From Bradyrhizobium sp. Ash2021 (GTDB lineage: Bacteria; Pseudomonadota; Alphaproteobacteria; Rhizobiales; Xanthobacteraceae), in the NCBI RefSeq assembly GCF_031202265.1, contig NZ_CP100604.1, positions 3,144,501 to 3,208,500 on the forward strand: a stretch of DNA of 64,000 bases. Direction: 5' to 3'. Every line of letters begins with the position of its first letter. Position 1 is the first letter of the stretch. A model generated the notes under the pieces. That model did not search any database. It saw nothing but the letters and a program-made list of their open reading frames with translations, and was not told the origin of the DNA. Below are positions 1-8,545 of this stretch, one piece after another. Made by a program: the position numbers and the translations under genes.

Positions 1-451
1 GCAGCGTTGTCAGATACGCCACGATATCCTCGATCTGTTCGGCCGACAGGATCGGCTTGCCGCGCCAGGCCGGGCCGACACGGTTGAGGCCGTCGACGCG
101 ATAATAGGACGGCATGATCGTCGCGGCATTGAGGCGGGAGGCGTCGACCAGCCGCAGCCGAAGCTGGCCCTCCGACCACCGGCTGCCGGAACCCGCAAGG
201 CTCGGCGCCAGATCGCCCTGGAACTTCACTTCGGGAAATGGGCCGCTATGGCAGAGGATGCAAGTGTTTGACCGATCGATGACGAGCGCGTGTCCGCGTG
301 CAACGTCGCCTCGCGTCGTCGTAAGCGATTCCGGAATGGCGTCGCCAACGATGGCATAGGAGCGCAAGGCCTGCGCGCCGGCCGGGCAGGGCAGCGCAAG
401 CAGCGCCGCCGCGAGCCCGATCCCAATCATCAGGATTGCCGACCTAGCCAA
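1..451 (-). CDS. soxX: SoxX, sulfur-oxidation c-type cytochrome (3' end cut by window edge)
   Basis: Monoheme cytochrome c subunit of SoxAX, which in the periplasm couples thiosulfate to the SoxY carrier. The reverse-strand translation has a signal peptide ending near AGAQA. It has one heme site CILCH (residues 57-61 from the ATG) and the SoxX-typical IMPSYYRVDGLNRV block, whose Met is the likely distal heme ligand. It closes with an AEQIEDIVAYLTTL helix, so only a few residues are missing. I prefer the TTG at 451: it adds an Arg to the signal peptide n-region, has GGTGGA just upstream and overlaps the flavoprotein stop by 8 bases. The alternative is ATG at 430. The rest of a sox operon would be expected off the left edge (inference). 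Confidence 0.85.
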   Translation of the reverse strand, partial: MARSAILMIGIGLAAALLALPCPAGAQALRSYAIVGDAIPESLTTTRGDVARGHALVIDRSNTCILCHSGPFPEVKFQGDLAPSLAGSGSRWSEGQLRLRLVDASRLNAATIMPSYYRVDGLNRVGPAWRGKPILSAEQIEDIVAYLTTL

Positions 452-1718
452 AGGCGTCCACCGTGATCGTCTTGAACCAGTTTTGCGCTTTCTCGGCTTC
501 CTGCTGGCGAACGTCGCGCGGGGCATTGACCGGGCTTGTGTTGACTTCGACCTCGGCGAACTGGTCCTCTTTGGGCTGATAGATCCCCGACAGTGAGAAT
601 GCATAGCCGGGCGCGACCGTGTTGTAGCAGGCGCCGTTCAGCCGGGGCATGTCGGGCGATTTGCCGGAAATCAGGTTCGCGATAATTGCGGCGCAGGCGT
701 TGCCTTGCGCGTTCGCGGCCGATGCCGATTTCGGAATCTGTCCGGCGATGCAGGCGTCGCCGATGACGTGGACATCGGGCAGGAGCTTTGAGCCAAAGCT
801 GACGGGATCGATCGGGCACCAGCCGGTGTTGTCGGCGGCGCCGGCGATCTCGGCGACGTGGCCGGCCTTTTGCGGCGGGATCACGCTGGCGACTTGCGCC
901 GTGTAATTGCCGAAGTCGGTGACGATGGTGCCGGTCGCCGGATCGACCGAGGTGACCCGTCCGCCCTGCGACAGCGCGATCCGTTCGATCATGCCGGGAT
1001 ACAGTTCCTTCCAGGCGGCTTCGAACAATCGCTGCTGCGAAAAGCCATCCTTGGCGTCGAGGATCAGGATCTTCGAGCGCGGCTTTTTGGTCTTCAGATA
1101 ATGCGCGATCAGGCTGGCGCGCTCGTATGGCGCGGGCGGACAGCGCAAAGGTGCTGCGGGCACTGCCAGCACGACAACGCCGCCGTCCTCCATGGCTTCG
1201 ATCTGCCTTCGCAGCAGCGTCGTCTGCTCGCCGGCCTTCCAGGCGTGCGGCATCTTGAGGGATGCCGCTTCGTCATAGCCGGGCAATGCGTCGAAGCGCA
1301 GGTCGATGCCGGGCGCCAGCACCAGGCGGTCGTAGCTGACCGAACTTCCGTCGGCCAGGCCGACCGTGCGCGCGTGCGGATCGACCTTTGCGGCGGCCTG
1401 CGGAATCACGGTCACGCCATCGGCGGCGATTTTGTCATAGCCGAATTGCTGCGCTTCGATTTCCCGCAAGCCTGCGATCACCTCATTGCTGAACGGGCAG
1501 GCGGTAAAAATGCGGTTCGGCTCGATCAATGTCACCTGTAGCCTTGCATCGAGCTTCCGTAGTGCCCGCGCGCAGCTTGCGCCACCAAAGCCGCCGCCGA
1601 TCACGACGATACGCGCGGCGGATTGTGCGAACGACGGACACGACAAGGCCGCAGCCGCGGCAGAGGCGGCGATGCCGCGAGCGACAGCTCTGCGCGTCGG
1701 CCGGCCCGTGACGTCCAT
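444..1718 (-). CDS. soxF: FAD-binding subunit of a flavocytochrome c sulfide dehydrogenase-like protein (SoxF/FccB)
   Basis: Flavoprotein expected to oxidise sulfide or polysulfide in the periplasm and pass electrons to a c-type cytochrome. A Tat-like leader (PTRRAVARG, then a hydrophobic stretch ending SFAQ) precedes the FAD dinucleotide fold VVIGGGFGGASCA (about residue 38). Both cysteines of the FccB redox disulfide are recognisable: C193 in RCPPAPYERAS and C301 in GWCPID. The GDACIAGQIPKSA block is the second FAD motif. At 424 aa it has normal family length. ATG 1718 is chosen; GTG 1724 is an alternative two codons upstream. It overlaps soxX downstream, so SoxX or an unseen cytochrome is the likely partner. 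No FccA-type diheme cytochrome is adjacent. Confidence 0.85.
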   Translation of the reverse strand: MDVTGRPTRRAVARGIAASAAAAALSCPSFAQSAARIVVIGGGFGGASCARALRKLDARLQVTLIEPNRIFTACPFSNEVIAGLREIEAQQFGYDKIAADGVTVIPQAAAKVDPHARTVGLADGSSVSYDRLVLAPGIDLRFDALPGYDEAASLKMPHAWKAGEQTTLLRRQIEAMEDGGVVVLAVPAAPLRCPPAPYERASLIAHYLKTKKPRSKILILDAKDGFSQQRLFEAAWKELYPGMIERIALSQGGRVTSVDPATGTIVTDFGNYTAQVASVIPPQKAGHVAEIAGAADNTGWCPIDPVSFGSKLLPDVHVIGDACIAGQIPKSASAANAQGNACAAIIANLISGKSPDMPRLNGACYNTVAPGYAFSLSGIYQPKEDQFAEVEVNTSPVNAPRDVRQQEAEKAQNWFKTITVDAFG

Positions 1719-1769
1719 AAGCACAATCCGAAAACCGGAGCGGCGGCCGTGAGGCCGCCGCTCGCTGCG

Positions 1770-3956
1770 TCAGGCGAAGGTGATGTTCTGGTCCCTCAGC
1801 GGCACCGAACGGATGCGTTTGCCCGTTGCCGCGAAATAGGCGTTGAGCACCGCCGGTCCAGCGACGCAGATGGTCGGCTCGCCGACGCCGCCCCAGAAGC
1901 CGCCGCTCGGCATGATGATTGATTCCACCTTCGGCATCTCGTTGATGCGCATCGAGTTGTAATTGTCGAAGTTGGACTGTTCGATCCGTCCGTCCTTCAC
2001 GGTGCAGCCACCGTAGAACAGGCCGGTCAGCCCGTAGACGAAGGAGCCCGCAATTTGCCGTTCGATCTGCGCCGGATTGACGGCGTAGCCGGGGTCGGTG
2101 GCGGCGACGATGCGATGCACTTTTATCTTGGTGCCATCGGTGACGGATATCTCCGCAGCCCCCGCGACGTAGCTGCCATAGCCCATGTGCTGGGCGATGC
2201 CGCGATAGACGCCTTGCGGGGCCGGCGTATCCCAGCCGATCTTCTCGGCCACGGCGTTGAGCACCGCGAGATGCTTCGGATGCTTGGTCATCAGCTTGCG
2301 GCGGAACTCGAGCGGATCCTGTCCGACCGAGTGCGCCAACTCATCCATGAAGCATTCGAGATAGATCGCATTGTGATTGACGTTGACGCCGCGCCAGAAG
2401 CCGGGCGGGACGTGCGGATTGCGCATCGAGTGATCGACCAAAAGGTTGGGAATCGAATAGCCGATCGCCGCCTCGCCGCTGGCATTGAGGCCCTGGAACG
2501 CGACCGGGTCCTTGCCGTTGACCAACGCCTCCGGACGCAGACTGAACAGGATCGACTGCCCGGATATGCGCATACGCAGGGCGATCAGATTGTTGTCGGC
2601 GTCGAAGGCGCCGGTCATCTTGCATTGCGTGATCGGGTGATACAGGCCGTGCTGCATGTCCTCCTCGCGCGACCATAACAGCTTGATCGGCGTGCCCGGC
2701 ATCTGCTTGGCGATCAAGACCGCCTGGCGGACATAGTCGGTCTGGCCCCGGCGGCCAAAACCGCCGCCGAGCATCAGCTTGTGCACGTCGCATTTGTCGG
2801 CTGGCAGGCCGGAGGCTTCCAGCGTTGCGGCAAACGCCGCTTCGCCGTTCTGGGTGCCGCACCAGACCTCGCATTTATCTGACGTGTAGAGCGCGGTGGC
2901 GTTCATCGGCTCCATGGTGGCGTGGTTCTGGTAGGGATAATTGTAGACCGCCTCGACCTTCTTGGCGGCGCCGGCGATGGCCGCTTTGACGTCGCCGTTC
3001 TGGTTGCCGACGAAGGCCTGCTGCGAATCGTCGAGCCCTTCACCCAGCCATTTGGCGATCGTGGCACTCGAGACTTTGGCGTTGTCGCCTTCGTCCCAGA
3101 CGACCGGCAGCGCGTCGAGCGCGGTCTTGGCGTGCCACCAGGTGTCGGCGACGACGGCGACCGCGCTGTCGTTGACCCGCACCACCTTCTTGACGCCCTT
3201 CATGCCCATGACTTTGGCTTCGTCAAAGCTCTTCAGCTTGCCGCCGAACACCGGGCAATCCTTGATCGCGGCGTTGAGCATGCCGGGCAGCTTGAGGTCG
3301 ATGCCGTAGACCGTCTTGCCGGTGGTTTTGTCTGATGTATCCAGCCGCTTCACGCCCTTGCCGACGATCTTCCAGTCCTTGGGATCCTTCAGCTTGACGT
3401 CGGCCGGCGGCTCAAGCTTGGCGGCGGCTTCGACCACCTTGCCGTAAGTGGTGGTCTTGCCCGACGGCGTATGGGTGATGACGCTGTTGGCCGCCGAGCA
3501 TTCCGAGGCAGGCACCTTCCATTCGTTGGCGGCGGCCTGGATCAGCATCACGCGCGCGGTGGCGCCGCCCTTGCGGACATATTCCTGGCTGGCGCGGATG
3601 CCGCGGCTGCCGCCGGTGGAAAAATCGCCCCAGGCGCGCTTGCGGGCGACGCTCTGGCCGGGCGTCGGAAATTCGGTCGTGACTTTCGACCAGTCGCATT
3701 CGAGCTCTTCGGCAACGAGTTGCGCGAGGCCGGTGAGGGTGCCCTGTCCCATCTCGGAACGGGCGATACGGATCACGACGGTATCGTCGGGGCGGATCAC
3801 CACCCAGGCGTTGACCTCAGGCGCGCCGTCGGCGGCGCGCACGACGGTCGGACCGCCGAAGGGAAGATCGAGGCCGAGCGCAAGACCGGCGCCCGCGGTA
3901 GCGGTACCGATCACGAAAGCGCGGCGATTGAGTTTGGGCATGCTGTGCTGGTTCAT
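1770..3956 (-). CDS. Xanthine dehydrogenase-family molybdopterin-binding large subunit (IorB-like)
   Basis: Large catalytic subunit of a molybdenum hydroxylase that hydroxylates an N-heterocycle or aldehyde using water. The N-terminus has a Tat signal (LNRRAFVIGTATAGAG), so the enzyme is probably exported folded. Molybdopterin-binding segments include LGGGFGRRGQTD and GFWRGVNVNHN. GVGEPTICVAGPAV near the C-terminus carries the catalytic Glu (E693 of 728), so the site looks intact. The layout is that of isoquinoline 1-oxidoreductase beta subunits: one polypeptide without an FAD subunit. ATG 3956 is used because longer reading leaves the Tat leader internal. It lies 11 bases downstream of the 2Fe-2S subunit gene, with which it forms the enzyme. 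The substrate is unknown. Confidence 0.88.
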   Translation of the reverse strand: MNQHSMPKLNRRAFVIGTATAGAGLALGLDLPFGGPTVVRAADGAPEVNAWVVIRPDDTVVIRIARSEMGQGTLTGLAQLVAEELECDWSKVTTEFPTPGQSVARKRAWGDFSTGGSRGIRASQEYVRKGGATARVMLIQAAANEWKVPASECSAANSVITHTPSGKTTTYGKVVEAAAKLEPPADVKLKDPKDWKIVGKGVKRLDTSDKTTGKTVYGIDLKLPGMLNAAIKDCPVFGGKLKSFDEAKVMGMKGVKKVVRVNDSAVAVVADTWWHAKTALDALPVVWDEGDNAKVSSATIAKWLGEGLDDSQQAFVGNQNGDVKAAIAGAAKKVEAVYNYPYQNHATMEPMNATALYTSDKCEVWCGTQNGEAAFAATLEASGLPADKCDVHKLMLGGGFGRRGQTDYVRQAVLIAKQMPGTPIKLLWSREEDMQHGLYHPITQCKMTGAFDADNNLIALRMRISGQSILFSLRPEALVNGKDPVAFQGLNASGEAAIGYSIPNLLVDHSMRNPHVPPGFWRGVNVNHNAIYLECFMDELAHSVGQDPLEFRRKLMTKHPKHLAVLNAVAEKIGWDTPAPQGVYRGIAQHMGYGSYVAGAAEISVTDGTKIKVHRIVAATDPGYAVNPAQIERQIAGSFVYGLTGLFYGGCTVKDGRIEQSNFDNYNSMRINEMPKVESIIMPSGGFWGGVGEPTICVAGPAVLNAYFAATGKRIRSVPLRDQNITFA

Positions 3957-3967
3957 GATTGCCCCCC

Positions 3968-4417
3968 TCACGCGTTCGCGGCTTCGTGGATGGCCTCGCG
4001 AACCTGCTGAAAGGTTCCGCATCGGCAGATATTGGTGATGGCCTCGTCGATGTCCTGGTCGGTCGGCTTCGGCTTCTCCTTCAGAAGTGCTGCCACCGCC
4101 ATGATCATGCCGCTCTGGCAATAGCCGCATTGCGGAACATCATTGGCGATCCAGGCCTCCTGCACCTTGTGCAGCGCGCCATCGGGGCCGAGGCCTTCGA
4201 TGGTGGTGATCTGCTTGCCGGCGGCTTCGCTGACCGAAACGCCGCATGAGCGCATCGCGACGCCGTCGATATGAACGGTGCAGGCGCCGCATTGTGCAAT
4301 GCCGCATCCGTATTTGGTGCCGGTCAGTCCGACGTTCTCCCTGATTGCCCAAAGAAGCGGCGTATCCGCCTCCACGTCGACGTCGATTGTCTTGCCGTTG
4401 ATAGTGAGGTTTGCCAT
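3968..4417 (-). CDS. (2Fe-2S)-binding small subunit of the molybdenum hydroxylase (IorA-like)
   Basis: Electron-transfer subunit of the molybdenum hydroxylase encoded just downstream. The 149-aa protein has the two expected clusters: a plant-ferredoxin-type site with C38, C43, C46 and C58 ([12 protein letters not shown]...RSC), and a helical-bundle site with C97, C100, C131 and C133 (CGYCQSG...CRCGT). All eight ligands are present. It has no signal peptide and would be co-exported with the Tat-tagged large subunit (inference from the family). ATG 4417 matches the usual N-terminus of the family; reading further upstream gives unrelated sequence. The electron acceptor is probably a cytochrome, since no FAD subunit is encoded. 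Confidence 0.9.
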   Translation of the reverse strand: MANLTINGKTIDVDVEADTPLLWAIRENVGLTGTKYGCGIAQCGACTVHIDGVAMRSCGVSVSEAAGKQITTIEGLGPDGALHKVQEAWIANDVPQCGYCQSGMIMAVAALLKEKPKPTDQDIDEAITNICRCGTFQQVREAIHEAANA

Positions 4418-4593
4418 CGCGTTCCCCTGTGTTGATTCAATTCTCCAACTGAACCTTGGGGCGATGTTGGACTGGAAGCTGGAACGATTCAAATCAAGAA
4501 AACGCGTTTGCAATGCGGAAGAAAGGTGATCTGCCGGTGTTGCGCCTGCGCTGCATTCCTGACTTGCAAATACGAGCGCACTCATGGCGGACG

Positions 4594-5577
4594 TTACGGC
4601 TTGCTCGCCCTGAAGGCGTCGAGAATTGGGACGCAGGCCGGGCCCGACTTGACGCACCAGGCGCGCTGCACCGCTGCGGCGCCCGATTGCAGCGCTTCGG
4701 CGATGGCGGGAGCAGGACTTGAATCGATGGTGACGCCGTTCTGGCGCATGCGCTGATAGTTCTCCTGCAGCCGGGTCGACAGCGCGAGCCACAATTCACG
4801 CTCGGTCTGACGGCTGGCCGCATCGACGGCCTCGCGCAAATCGCCGCTCAGGCCGTCATAGACCGCCTGATTGACGCTCGCGACCGACAGCGGCAGCGAA
4901 TAGGTGATCTCGCTGAAATAGGGCAAAAACTCCCAAAGCTTGCGGCCGGCGCCGCCATCGCCGGACGACAGCACCGCGTTGATGCTGCCGTCGACCAGTT
5001 TCGGCATCGTGTCCGCGAAACTGATCGATGCGGCTTTGGCGCCGGCGCCGGCGAACACCTCGGTGGATGTCTTGTCATAGGTGCGAATCGAAAGGCCGGA
5101 CAAATCGGACGCTGTCTTCAGCGGCGTCTTCGACCAGATGCCGGACGGCGGCCACGGCGTCAGGTAAAGCAGCCGCAGGCCCTTCTTCTGCAGCGCCGCT
5201 GCGAGATAGGGCCGCGCGATGTCGGCAAGATGTTTTGCATCGGTGGTCGATGTCACCAGAAACGGCAGCGAGGGCAGGGCGAAGATCGCGTCTTCGGATT
5301 CCAGCGAGCCGGCAAACGCATCGCCGGCCTGCACCCGGCCGTCCGCAATCGCGGTGAGCATGCCGGCCGATTTGATGCCGGCCGTGGCATCGAAGCTCGG
5401 CTTGATCTGGAGTTTTCCGCCGCTCAATTCGGCGACATGTTTTGTAAATGTCGTCAGGCCGAGTCCCGGCATTGCATTCTCCGGATATTCGGTCGGCATA
5501 TCCCAAACGGTCTGGGCACGCGGGGTGGCCGGATACAGCAACAGCAGCGCACCGGCCAGCAGACTGAGAAGTCGCAA
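4594..5577 (-). CDS. TRAP transporter solute-binding protein (DctP family), orphan
   Basis: Periplasmic solute receptor of the DctP family, which normally hands carboxylic or keto acids to a DctQM permease. The 327-aa product has a signal peptide ([16 protein letters not shown]...RAQ). It also has family segments such as [34 protein letters not shown] and [10 protein letters not shown], the last including the Arg that usually binds the ligand carboxylate. The start is TTG 5577, set by a GGAGGA Shine-Dalgarno about 7 bases upstream. No TRAP permease lies nearby, so it is either an orphan receptor or served by a distant DctQM. A C-terminal Cys pair (WCVKSGPAC) may form a disulfide. Confidence 0.82.
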   Translation of the reverse strand: MRLLSLLAGALLLLYPATPRAQTVWDMPTEYPENAMPGLGLTTFTKHVAELSGGKLQIKPSFDATAGIKSAGMLTAIADGRVQAGDAFAGSLESEDAIFALPSLPFLVTSTTDAKHLADIARPYLAAALQKKGLRLLYLTPWPPSGIWSKTPLKTASDLSGLSIRTYDKTSTEVFAGAGAKAASISFADTMPKLVDGSINAVLSSGDGGAGRKLWEFLPYFSEITYSLPLSVASVNQAVYDGLSGDLREAVDAASRQTERELWLALSTRLQENYQRMRQNGVTIDSSPAPAIAEALQSGAAAVQRAWCVKSGPACVPILDAFRASKP

Positions 5578-5629
5578 CTCGTCCTCCGATCCACATTACA
5601 CCGGCTCCATCATCTGGCCGGCATGGCAA

Positions 5630-7027
5630 TCATGTCTTGGGCGGCGCGCCGACCACCAGACGCAAAAAACTCATCACGCTTCCGAGCGCGGCAAATCCGG
5701 CGCCGAGCGCCAATGCAAGCGTCGCGCCATCGTGACCGGCGAGGGCGAAGCACAGCGCTGCGAGCGCCGCACCGGCCGTTTGCCCGGTCAGGCGCGCGGT
5801 CGCGACGATACCGCTGGCGCTGCCGCTGCGATGCGCTGGCGCGCTCGACATCAGGGCCTTCATGTTGGGCGTTTGAAAGAAGCCAAATCCGATTCCGCAG
5901 ATCACCATACGCCAGACGATGTTGGCGACGCCGGGCGAAGCAGGGAGCGTTGCCAGCAGCACCATTCCCACACCGAGCAGTGCGAGGCCAATGCCGCCCA
6001 AAATGCCGACGGGATAGCGGTCGGACAGCCGGCCGCCGATCGGCGCCATGATGGCGACCACGAGCGGCCACGGGGTCATGAAGAAACCGGTCTCGACCTG
6101 CGATCGCAGCAGCACGTCCTCGAAGTAGAACGGCAACGAGACGAACGCCAGGCCCTGCACCGCGAACGAGCACACCGCGGTGGCCGCCGACAGCGCGAAG
6201 ATCGGCCGCCGGAACAGGTCGATCGGCAGCATCGGCGCCGGGTGATCGGCGTGCCGCCGGGTCAGGATCCAGCCCAGCAGCACCGCGGCGGCGAGTTCGC
6301 CTGACACCACGCCGGTCGACGCCTTGTGCGCGGCGCTGCCGATGCCGGTAATGAAGAGCCCGAGGCAGCCGGCCGCCAGCGCGGCGCCTGCGAAATCGAA
6401 GGCGTGCCCGGCGCGCGGCGTCGACGGCAGCGTCTTCAGGCCGATCAGGAGTGCGATCACGCCGAACGGAAGATTGACCGCGAACAGCCACGGCCAGGGC
6501 CCGAACGCCAGGATGCCGGAGGCGATCGTCGGCCCGAGCGTGAACGCGGTTGCGACCACCAGCGCGTTGTGGCCAAAACCACGGCCGAGCATGCGGGTCG
6601 GGTAGACGAAGCGGACCAGCGCCGTGTTCACGCTCATCAGGCCGCTGGCACCGAGCCCCTGCAGCGTGCGCGCGACCAGCAGGCTCTCCAGCGACCACGC
6701 CAACGCACAGCCGAGCGAGGCCAGCGTGAACAGCAAGAGCCCGCCGAGATAGATGCGCTGGTGGCCGACGATTTCGCCAAGCGCGCCGAGCGGCAGTAGC
6801 GTGGCGACCAGCGCGATCTGATAGACGTTGACCACCCACACCACTTCGGCGGGGCTGACATGGAGGTTGGCGGCAATCGCGGGCAGGGCGATGTTGGCAA
6901 TGGCCGTATCCAGCGAGGCCATCGCCAGCGCGGTAAAGATCGCCGCCACCGCCCATCGCCGGAGTTTTGGCGGCAAGCCGTCCATCGGAGTTGTGGCAGG
7001 TGGTTTTGCGATAATCTCTACTGACAT
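5630..7027 (-). CDS. MFS drug-efflux transporter, DHA2 (EmrB/QacA-like) family
   Basis: Inner-membrane proton-driven efflux protein of the 14-helix DHA2 group. TM1 carries the family motif LDTAIANIALPAIAANL, and the loop-2/TM4 region carries GALGEIVGHQRIYLGG and LVARTLQGLGASGLMSVNTA. The 465-aa length fits. ATG 7027 (MSVEIIAKPP) is taken as the start; a reading from 7072 would add 15 residues without a better ribosome site. No membrane-fusion partner or regulator is adjacent and the substrate cannot be told from sequence. The gene stands alone between the DctP gene and a long repeat-rich spacer. Confidence 0.85.
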   Translation of the reverse strand: MSVEIIAKPPATTPMDGLPPKLRRWAVAAIFTALAMASLDTAIANIALPAIAANLHVSPAEVVWVVNVYQIALVATLLPLGALGEIVGHQRIYLGGLLLFTLASLGCALAWSLESLLVARTLQGLGASGLMSVNTALVRFVYPTRMLGRGFGHNALVVATAFTLGPTIASGILAFGPWPWLFAVNLPFGVIALLIGLKTLPSTPRAGHAFDFAGAALAAGCLGLFITGIGSAAHKASTGVVSGELAAAVLLGWILTRRHADHPAPMLPIDLFRRPIFALSAATAVCSFAVQGLAFVSLPFYFEDVLLRSQVETGFFMTPWPLVVAIMAPIGGRLSDRYPVGILGGIGLALLGVGMVLLATLPASPGVANIVWRMVICGIGFGFFQTPNMKALMSSAPAHRSGSASGIVATARLTGQTAGAALAALCFALAGHDGATLALALGAGFAALGSVMSFLRLVVGAPPKT

Positions 7028-7161
7028 CCTGCCGGGTTCTCTAGGCTTGAGCGATGGCGTCCATAGCGGCATGTACTACGGACAAACCGCGTTCCACAGG
7101 CGCGCCATTGCATGCTGCGTATGCGAAGGGGGGCGGCGTTGCGGGCGAGGTGAACATAGGT

Positions 7162-7282
7162 GTCGTCCCGGCCTTGAGCCGGGACCCATAATCCCGGTCG
7201 TCTGTTGTTGCTGAAGGTGTCGCACAACCGCCCTTGACCGAACGGCCGCGGAGTATGGGTCCCGGCTCAAGGCCGGGACGAC
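7162..7282. repeat. Perfect 29-bp inverted repeat around a 63-bp spacer
   Basis: Bases 7162-7190 (gtcgtcccggcc...acccata) are the exact reverse complement of 7254-7282. Each arm is itself a near-palindrome (CCCGGCC-TTGA-GCCGGG), so transcripts could form one long or two short hairpins. The element lies upstream of the MFS gene and looks like a member of a dispersed intergenic repeat family. Confidence 0.85.
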
Positions 7283-7344
7283 GCGACAAACACAGTTTCG
7301 CGATCTCGCCGCACGATCCGCGCGAGTTTTGCTCTCAACATTCC

Positions 7345-7800
7345 GCCCTCTCCAATCAGAGGGCGCAGGGAACGCCGGATGCGCGCCGCACCCGCGGTCT
7401 CGTGTGCAAACATGCACAAAAAAAACGCACACGAGCATACAGGTTCAGCGGAGGCAATCCGGCATTCCCTGCGCAATGGTTTTACGGCTTATAACGCGCT
7501 CTCCCCGGTGATCGGGCTTTCTTGTCACCGTCGCCCGTGAGAAGCGTGCTTCTCACGAACTTGACGCCAGCGTCGAGGCGTCAGGACCACACGACTTCGC
7601 CGTCCGCGTCAGCCACGCTCGTCAGTCGCAGCTTTCGCGTCCACCGCATCCCACCGCACGTTCGTGACGATCGCGAGCCGCCCCTCTTGTCGGGTGAGAC
7701 GGGCGGAGAAACGCCACTGATTTGGCCGACGGGACAAGCAGAATATTTTTTCGGAGGGGGCTGGACAGGTTTTGGGTGATTTGCCCGTCGGGCTGGATTT
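7345..7800. repeat. Compound intergenic repeat block without a convincing gene
   Basis: About 450 bases with open frames on both strands but no codon bias, ribosome site or recognisable protein. The composition looks like a long composite repeat that I associate, from memory only, with Bradyrhizobium intergenic regions. It includes a GAGAAGCGTGCTTCTC palindrome (about 7541-7556), an A8 run and a CGGAGGGGG stretch. The remaining parts of 7028-7972 hold the two neighbouring inverted repeats and nothing else I can identify. Confidence 0.45.
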
Positions 7801-7817
7801 TGTTGTCAAATTCAGTC

Positions 7818-7900
7818 GTCATTCCGGGGCGATGCGAAGCATCGAACCCGGAATCTCGAGATTCCGGGTCTGGTGCTAACGCACCATCCCGGAATGACGG
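7818..7900. repeat. Palindromic 'CGTCATTCCGG' repeat, copy 1
   Basis: Long imperfect palindrome with ends CGTCATTCCGGGG and CCCGGAATGACG. Internal hairpin arms are GATGCGAAGCATC, CCCGGAATCTCGAGATTCCGGG and GGTGC-TAAC-GCACC. Near-identical copies occur at 37635-37716 and, in variant form, at 8393-8492. Confidence 0.8.
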
Positions 7901-7972
7901 CATTCAGAGGTTGCCTCGGCCGCGGATCGGCGCGATGCTCGCGTTTCAGGCCAAGCTATTGCGAGGTCAGTC

Positions 7973-8155
7973 ATGAGAGCATCTCTGGTAGCGGCACTTT
8001 ACTTCGGATCATTTCTCACGATCGGGCTGCTTGCGAAGCTGGCCGTCGATCGCCTCGGCCGCGATACCGACCTGACCGACATTCAGTCGCAGGCCGGTCC
8101 AAACCGCAGAAAGCACAAAGGCTTCCTGTTGGGTGCGTGGCGGAACGAAGATTAG
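7973..8155 (+). CDS. Small single-pass membrane protein, function unknown
   Basis: A 60-aa frame starting ATG 7973 with a weak GAGGT about 7 bases upstream. The N-terminal half is one hydrophobic segment (about residues 4-24, VAALYFGSFLTIGLLAKLAV). It is followed by a polar, Arg/Lys-rich tail ending in GAWRNED. The arrangement suggests a membrane-anchored peptide with a cytoplasmic tail. I do not recognise the family. It sits alone between two repeat blocks, so being a chance frame cannot be excluded, but the hydrophobic profile and base composition look genic. Confidence 0.55.
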   Translation: MRASLVAALYFGSFLTIGLLAKLAVDRLGRDTDLTDIQSQAGPNRRKHKGFLLGAWRNED

Positions 8156-8248
8156 TATCGGCAAACGGTGGCCTGGTTTGATTCTGCGAGTGGGCTGATT
8201 TGCGACGAGCGTTCCCAACGTACCGGCGGCCTTCGGCGCGGTGCACAT

Positions 8249-8367
8249 CGTCATTGCGAGCCAACGGGTCGCGCGCACGCGCGCCCGATGACAGGCTCCG
8301 CGAAGCAATCCATTGGGCGGCAAAGGAAGTGTGGATTGCTTCGTCGCTTTGCTCCTCGCAATGACGG
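8249..8367. repeat. Palindromic 'CGTCATTGCGAG' repeat, copy 1
   Basis: Starts CGTCATTGCGAG and ends CTCGCAATGACG, with inner arms GAAGCAATCCA and TGGATTGCTTC. This is the first of several copies in the window. Together with the next repeat it fills most of the gene-free stretch 8156-8545, in which nothing else is seen. Confidence 0.8.
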
Positions 8368-8392
8368 GGAGGGACGTCGGAAATTCACTCCC

Positions 8393-8492
8393 CGTCATTC
8401 CGGGGCGTGCGAAGCACGAGCCCGAAATCCATACTCCCGATCGTGGTTATGGATTCCGGGCCCGCGCCAAGTAGCGCGTCCCGGAATGACGG
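8393..8492. repeat. Palindromic 'CGTCATTCCGG' repeat, variant copy
   Basis: Ends CGTCATTCCGGGGCGTGCGAAGCACG and CGCGTCCCGGAATGACGG. The centre (ATGGATTCCGGG) differs from the copies at 7818 and 37635. It lies directly downstream of the amidohydrolase gene end. Confidence 0.7.
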
Positions 8493-8545
8493 AGCTTGTT
8501 GCTTCTCTTGAACGACATACCGCGCGACCCCCGGCGCAGCGTGCT

